From NCBI GenBank assembly GCA_900756035.1, contig CAAEIR010000296.1, positions 1 to 6,768 of the forward strand: a DNA stretch of 6,768 nt, in the 5' to 3' direction. The translations under genes were made by a program, and so were the position numbers. This DNA comes from an uncultured Anaerostipes sp. GTDB taxonomy: Bacteria > Bacillota > Clostridia > Lachnospirales > Lachnospiraceae. This document shows positions 5,808 to 6,768 of the stretch, in pieces. The notes under the pieces were generated by a model that saw only the letters and a list, made by a program, of their open reading frames with translations, made no database searches and had not been told where the DNA came from. Within the stretch, counting starts at the first letter, position 1, and each line of letters begins with the position of its first letter.

Positions 5808-6494
5808 ATGAAAGAATTGACAGTAAAAGAATTAGCGGCTTATTTTGATCATACCCAGTTAAAAGCCTATGCACAGAAAGAAGATTTTGAAAAACTTTGT
5901 CGTGAAGCAGATGAATACGGTTTTGCCATGGTTGCAATTAACTCATCTCCTGTTGCATGCTGTAAAGAATTGTTAAAAGATTCAAAGGTACATGTAGGTG
6001 CAGCAATCAGTTTTCCTTTGGGACAGACAACGATAGAAACAAAGGTATTTGAAACAAAAAATGCAATTGAAAACGGAGCCGATGAAATTGATTATGTAAT
6101 TAATATCGGAGAATTAAAGAATGGCAATTATGCATATATTGAAGATGAGATGGAACAAATCGTCAAATTATGCAGAGATAACAATGTACTCATCAAGGTT
6201 ATTTTTGAAAACTGCTATTTAGAAAAAGACGAAATTGTAAAAGTGGCAGAAATTGCAAAAAAAGTAAAGCCGGATTTTATTAAAACTTCTACCGGATTTG
6301 GACCAAGCGGAGCAACAGTGGAAGACGTAAAATTAATGAAAGAAACTGTAGGGGATGAAGTAAAAGTAAAGGCTGCCGGAGGAATTCGTGATTTGGAAAC
6401 ATGTCTGGCTATGATTGAAGCCGGAGCAGAAAGAATTGGATGCAGCAAGAGCATTGAAATTACAGAAGCTTATAAAAAACAGTTAAATAAGTAG
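5808..6494 (+). CDS. deoC: Deoxyribose-phosphate aldolase (DeoC) family, complete active site
   Basis: This 228-residue protein has every hallmark of bacterial DeoC, normally about 210-260 residues. The DHTQLK opening is at 14-19, ISFPLGQTT at 67-75 and EIDYVIN at 93-99 with active-site Asp95. KVIFEN is at 130-135, FIKTSTGFG at 157-165 carries Schiff-base Lys159, and VKAAGGIR at 187-194 carries the second lysine, Lys188. DeoC proteins reversibly cleave 2-deoxyribose 5-phosphate into glyceraldehyde 3-phosphate and acetaldehyde through a lysine imine. Here the neighbours (FGGY kinase, dehydrogenase and two divergent relatives) raise the possibility of a different phosphorylated aldol as substrate. 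AGAGGA at 5795-5800 is the ribosome binding site, 7 bases before the ATG. It is last gene of the operon, 19 bases after the previous stop and just ahead of a terminator. Fold and chemistry are well supported; the exact physiological substrate is less certain. Confidence 0.88.
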   Translation: MKELTVKELAAYFDHTQLKAYAQKEDFEKLCREADEYGFAMVAINSSPVACCKELLKDSKVHVGAAISFPLGQTTIETKVFETKNAIENGADEIDYVINIGELKNGNYAYIEDEMEQIVKLCRDNNVLIKVIFENCYLEKDEIVKVAEIAKKVKPDFIKTSTGFGPSGATVEDVKLMKETVGDEVKVKAAGGIRDLETCLAMIEAGAERIGCSKSIEITEAYKKQLNK

Positions 6495-6510
6495 AATAAT
6501 TCAGAAAAAG

Positions 6511-6547
6511 TACTTCCTGTATGAGATGAAATACAGGAGGTATTTTT
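6511..6547 (+). terminator. Rho-independent terminator of the catabolic operon
   Basis: A 12-bp stem (6511-6522 with 6531-6542, one G-T pair) closes an 8-base loop and is followed by TTTTT. It starts 16 bases after the last aldolase stop, exactly where the operon should end. Adenines at 6505-6509 upstream of the stem mean it could also act weakly on leftward transcripts. Confidence 0.85.
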
Positions 6548-6648
6548 GGTGAATAACAAATTCATCCGATACCCATACTGTAAACGCACCATAGCAAGTA
6601 CCTGTTCATCCGATTAATTTTCTGCAATAATAGTCTCACACGATACTG

Positions 6649-6682
6649 AGTCAAAAAAGTTGAGCACTTAACTTTTTTGACT
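6649..6682. repeat. Strong hairpin just upstream of the IS66 tnpA-like gene
   Basis: Positions 6649-6661 and 6670-6682 are a perfect 13-bp inverted repeat (AGTCAAAAAAGTT with its complement) around an 8-base loop. The runs of A and T lie inside the stem, so it could slow or end transcription in either direction, although no T-run follows it. It ends 6 bases before the GGAGG ribosome binding site (6689-6693). It may shield the element from outside transcription or hinder translation of read-through RNA. Confidence 0.7.
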
Positions 6683-6700
6683 GACTATGGAGGTTAGACT

Positions 6701-6768
6701 ATGAGCAGTCAAACAAGTTTGGTAGCCGAGCAGGTTCGGTTACGGCAGTGAGCCGCACAGATACAAGA
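6701..6768 (+). pseudogene. tnpA: IS66 accessory gene tnpA, broken by a stop at codon 17 (partial)
   Basis: An ATG at 6701 with a well-placed GGAGG (6689-6693, 7-base gap) opens a frame reading MSSQTSLVAEQVRLRQ, then TGA (6749-6751), then AAQIQ to the window edge. From memory, TnpA-type accessory proteins of IS66 elements in Clostridia begin very similarly, with Trp at the position of the stop (a RLQQWAxQI-like pattern). One G-to-A change, TGG to TGA, explains the break, and the reading continues family-like afterwards. IS66 TnpA is a small DNA-binding accessory protein needed with TnpB for efficient transposition. If the stop is real, this copy is probably impaired for its own movement. The call relies on recalled similarity over about 22 residues. 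Confidence 0.6.

Larger units (their letters stand above)
6580..6768 (+). mobile_element. Start of a second IS66-type element, read rightwards
   Basis: At 6580 the sequence reads GTAAACGCACCATAGC. This fits the GTAA-CGC-like start I associate with IS66 terminal repeats, and it lies 121 bases before a tnpA-like reading frame. If this is the true end, the 8-bp target duplication would be the preceding CCCATACT (6572-6579). The element runs off the right edge, so the matching end, tnpB and tnpC are not visible. A 10-bp direct repeat (TTCATCCGAT at 6561-6570 and 6605-6614) straddles the proposed end, which makes the exact boundary uncertain. The family call depends mainly on the tnpA-like sequence. 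Confidence 0.5.

Noticed and set aside
6215..6454. Antisense frame of 79 codons under the last aldolase gene
   Set aside because: It lies wholly inside a well-supported gene, lacks a ribosome binding site and shows the composition expected of a reverse-strand shadow.

Overview
The window looks like chromosome from a low-GC, Gram-positive anaerobe of the Clostridia, most plausibly a gut Lachnospiraceae. The reasons are AT-rich coding DNA, strong AGGAGG-type ribosome binding sites, a TTGACA promoter, and IS66-family transposition genes of a kind I associate with that group. This assignment is an inference from style and recalled similarity, not from a search.

Layout. Positions 1 to about 1000 hold the 5' part of an IS66-like insertion element read leftwards: a 71-aa coiled-coil protein and the N-terminal 153 residues of a transposase, joined by a TAATG stop/start overlap. 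About 440 bases without a gene (675-1117) follow. They carry a leftward terminator hairpin, a 12-bp tandem repeat that may mark the element's end, and a promoter overlapped by palindromic operator-like sites. Positions 1118-6494 form one compact rightward operon of six genes: FGGY-family sugar kinase, polytopic membrane protein, short-chain dehydrogenase, and three consecutive DeoC-related proteins. A hairpin terminator at 6511-6547 closes the operon. From about 6580 to the right edge lies the start of a second IS66-type element read rightwards, whose tnpA appears to be broken by a stop at codon 17.

How the genes work together. The set reads as a self-contained catabolic cassette. The membrane protein would import a sugar, polyol or deoxysugar; the dehydrogenase would interconvert an alcohol and a carbonyl with NAD(H); the kinase would phosphorylate the product; and a class I aldolase of the deoxyribose-phosphate aldolase (DeoC) fold would cleave it. 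Simple deoxyribose use normally needs a PfkB-type kinase and no dehydrogenase, so the substrate is probably something else.

The main novelty is the aldolase trio. The third protein has the full DeoC catalytic set. The first keeps the Asp and the Schiff-base Lys but has His in place of the second Lys. The second has lost both lysines. This suggests one active aldolase, one altered enzyme and one pseudoenzyme or subunit in the same transcript. No regulator gene is visible in the window.
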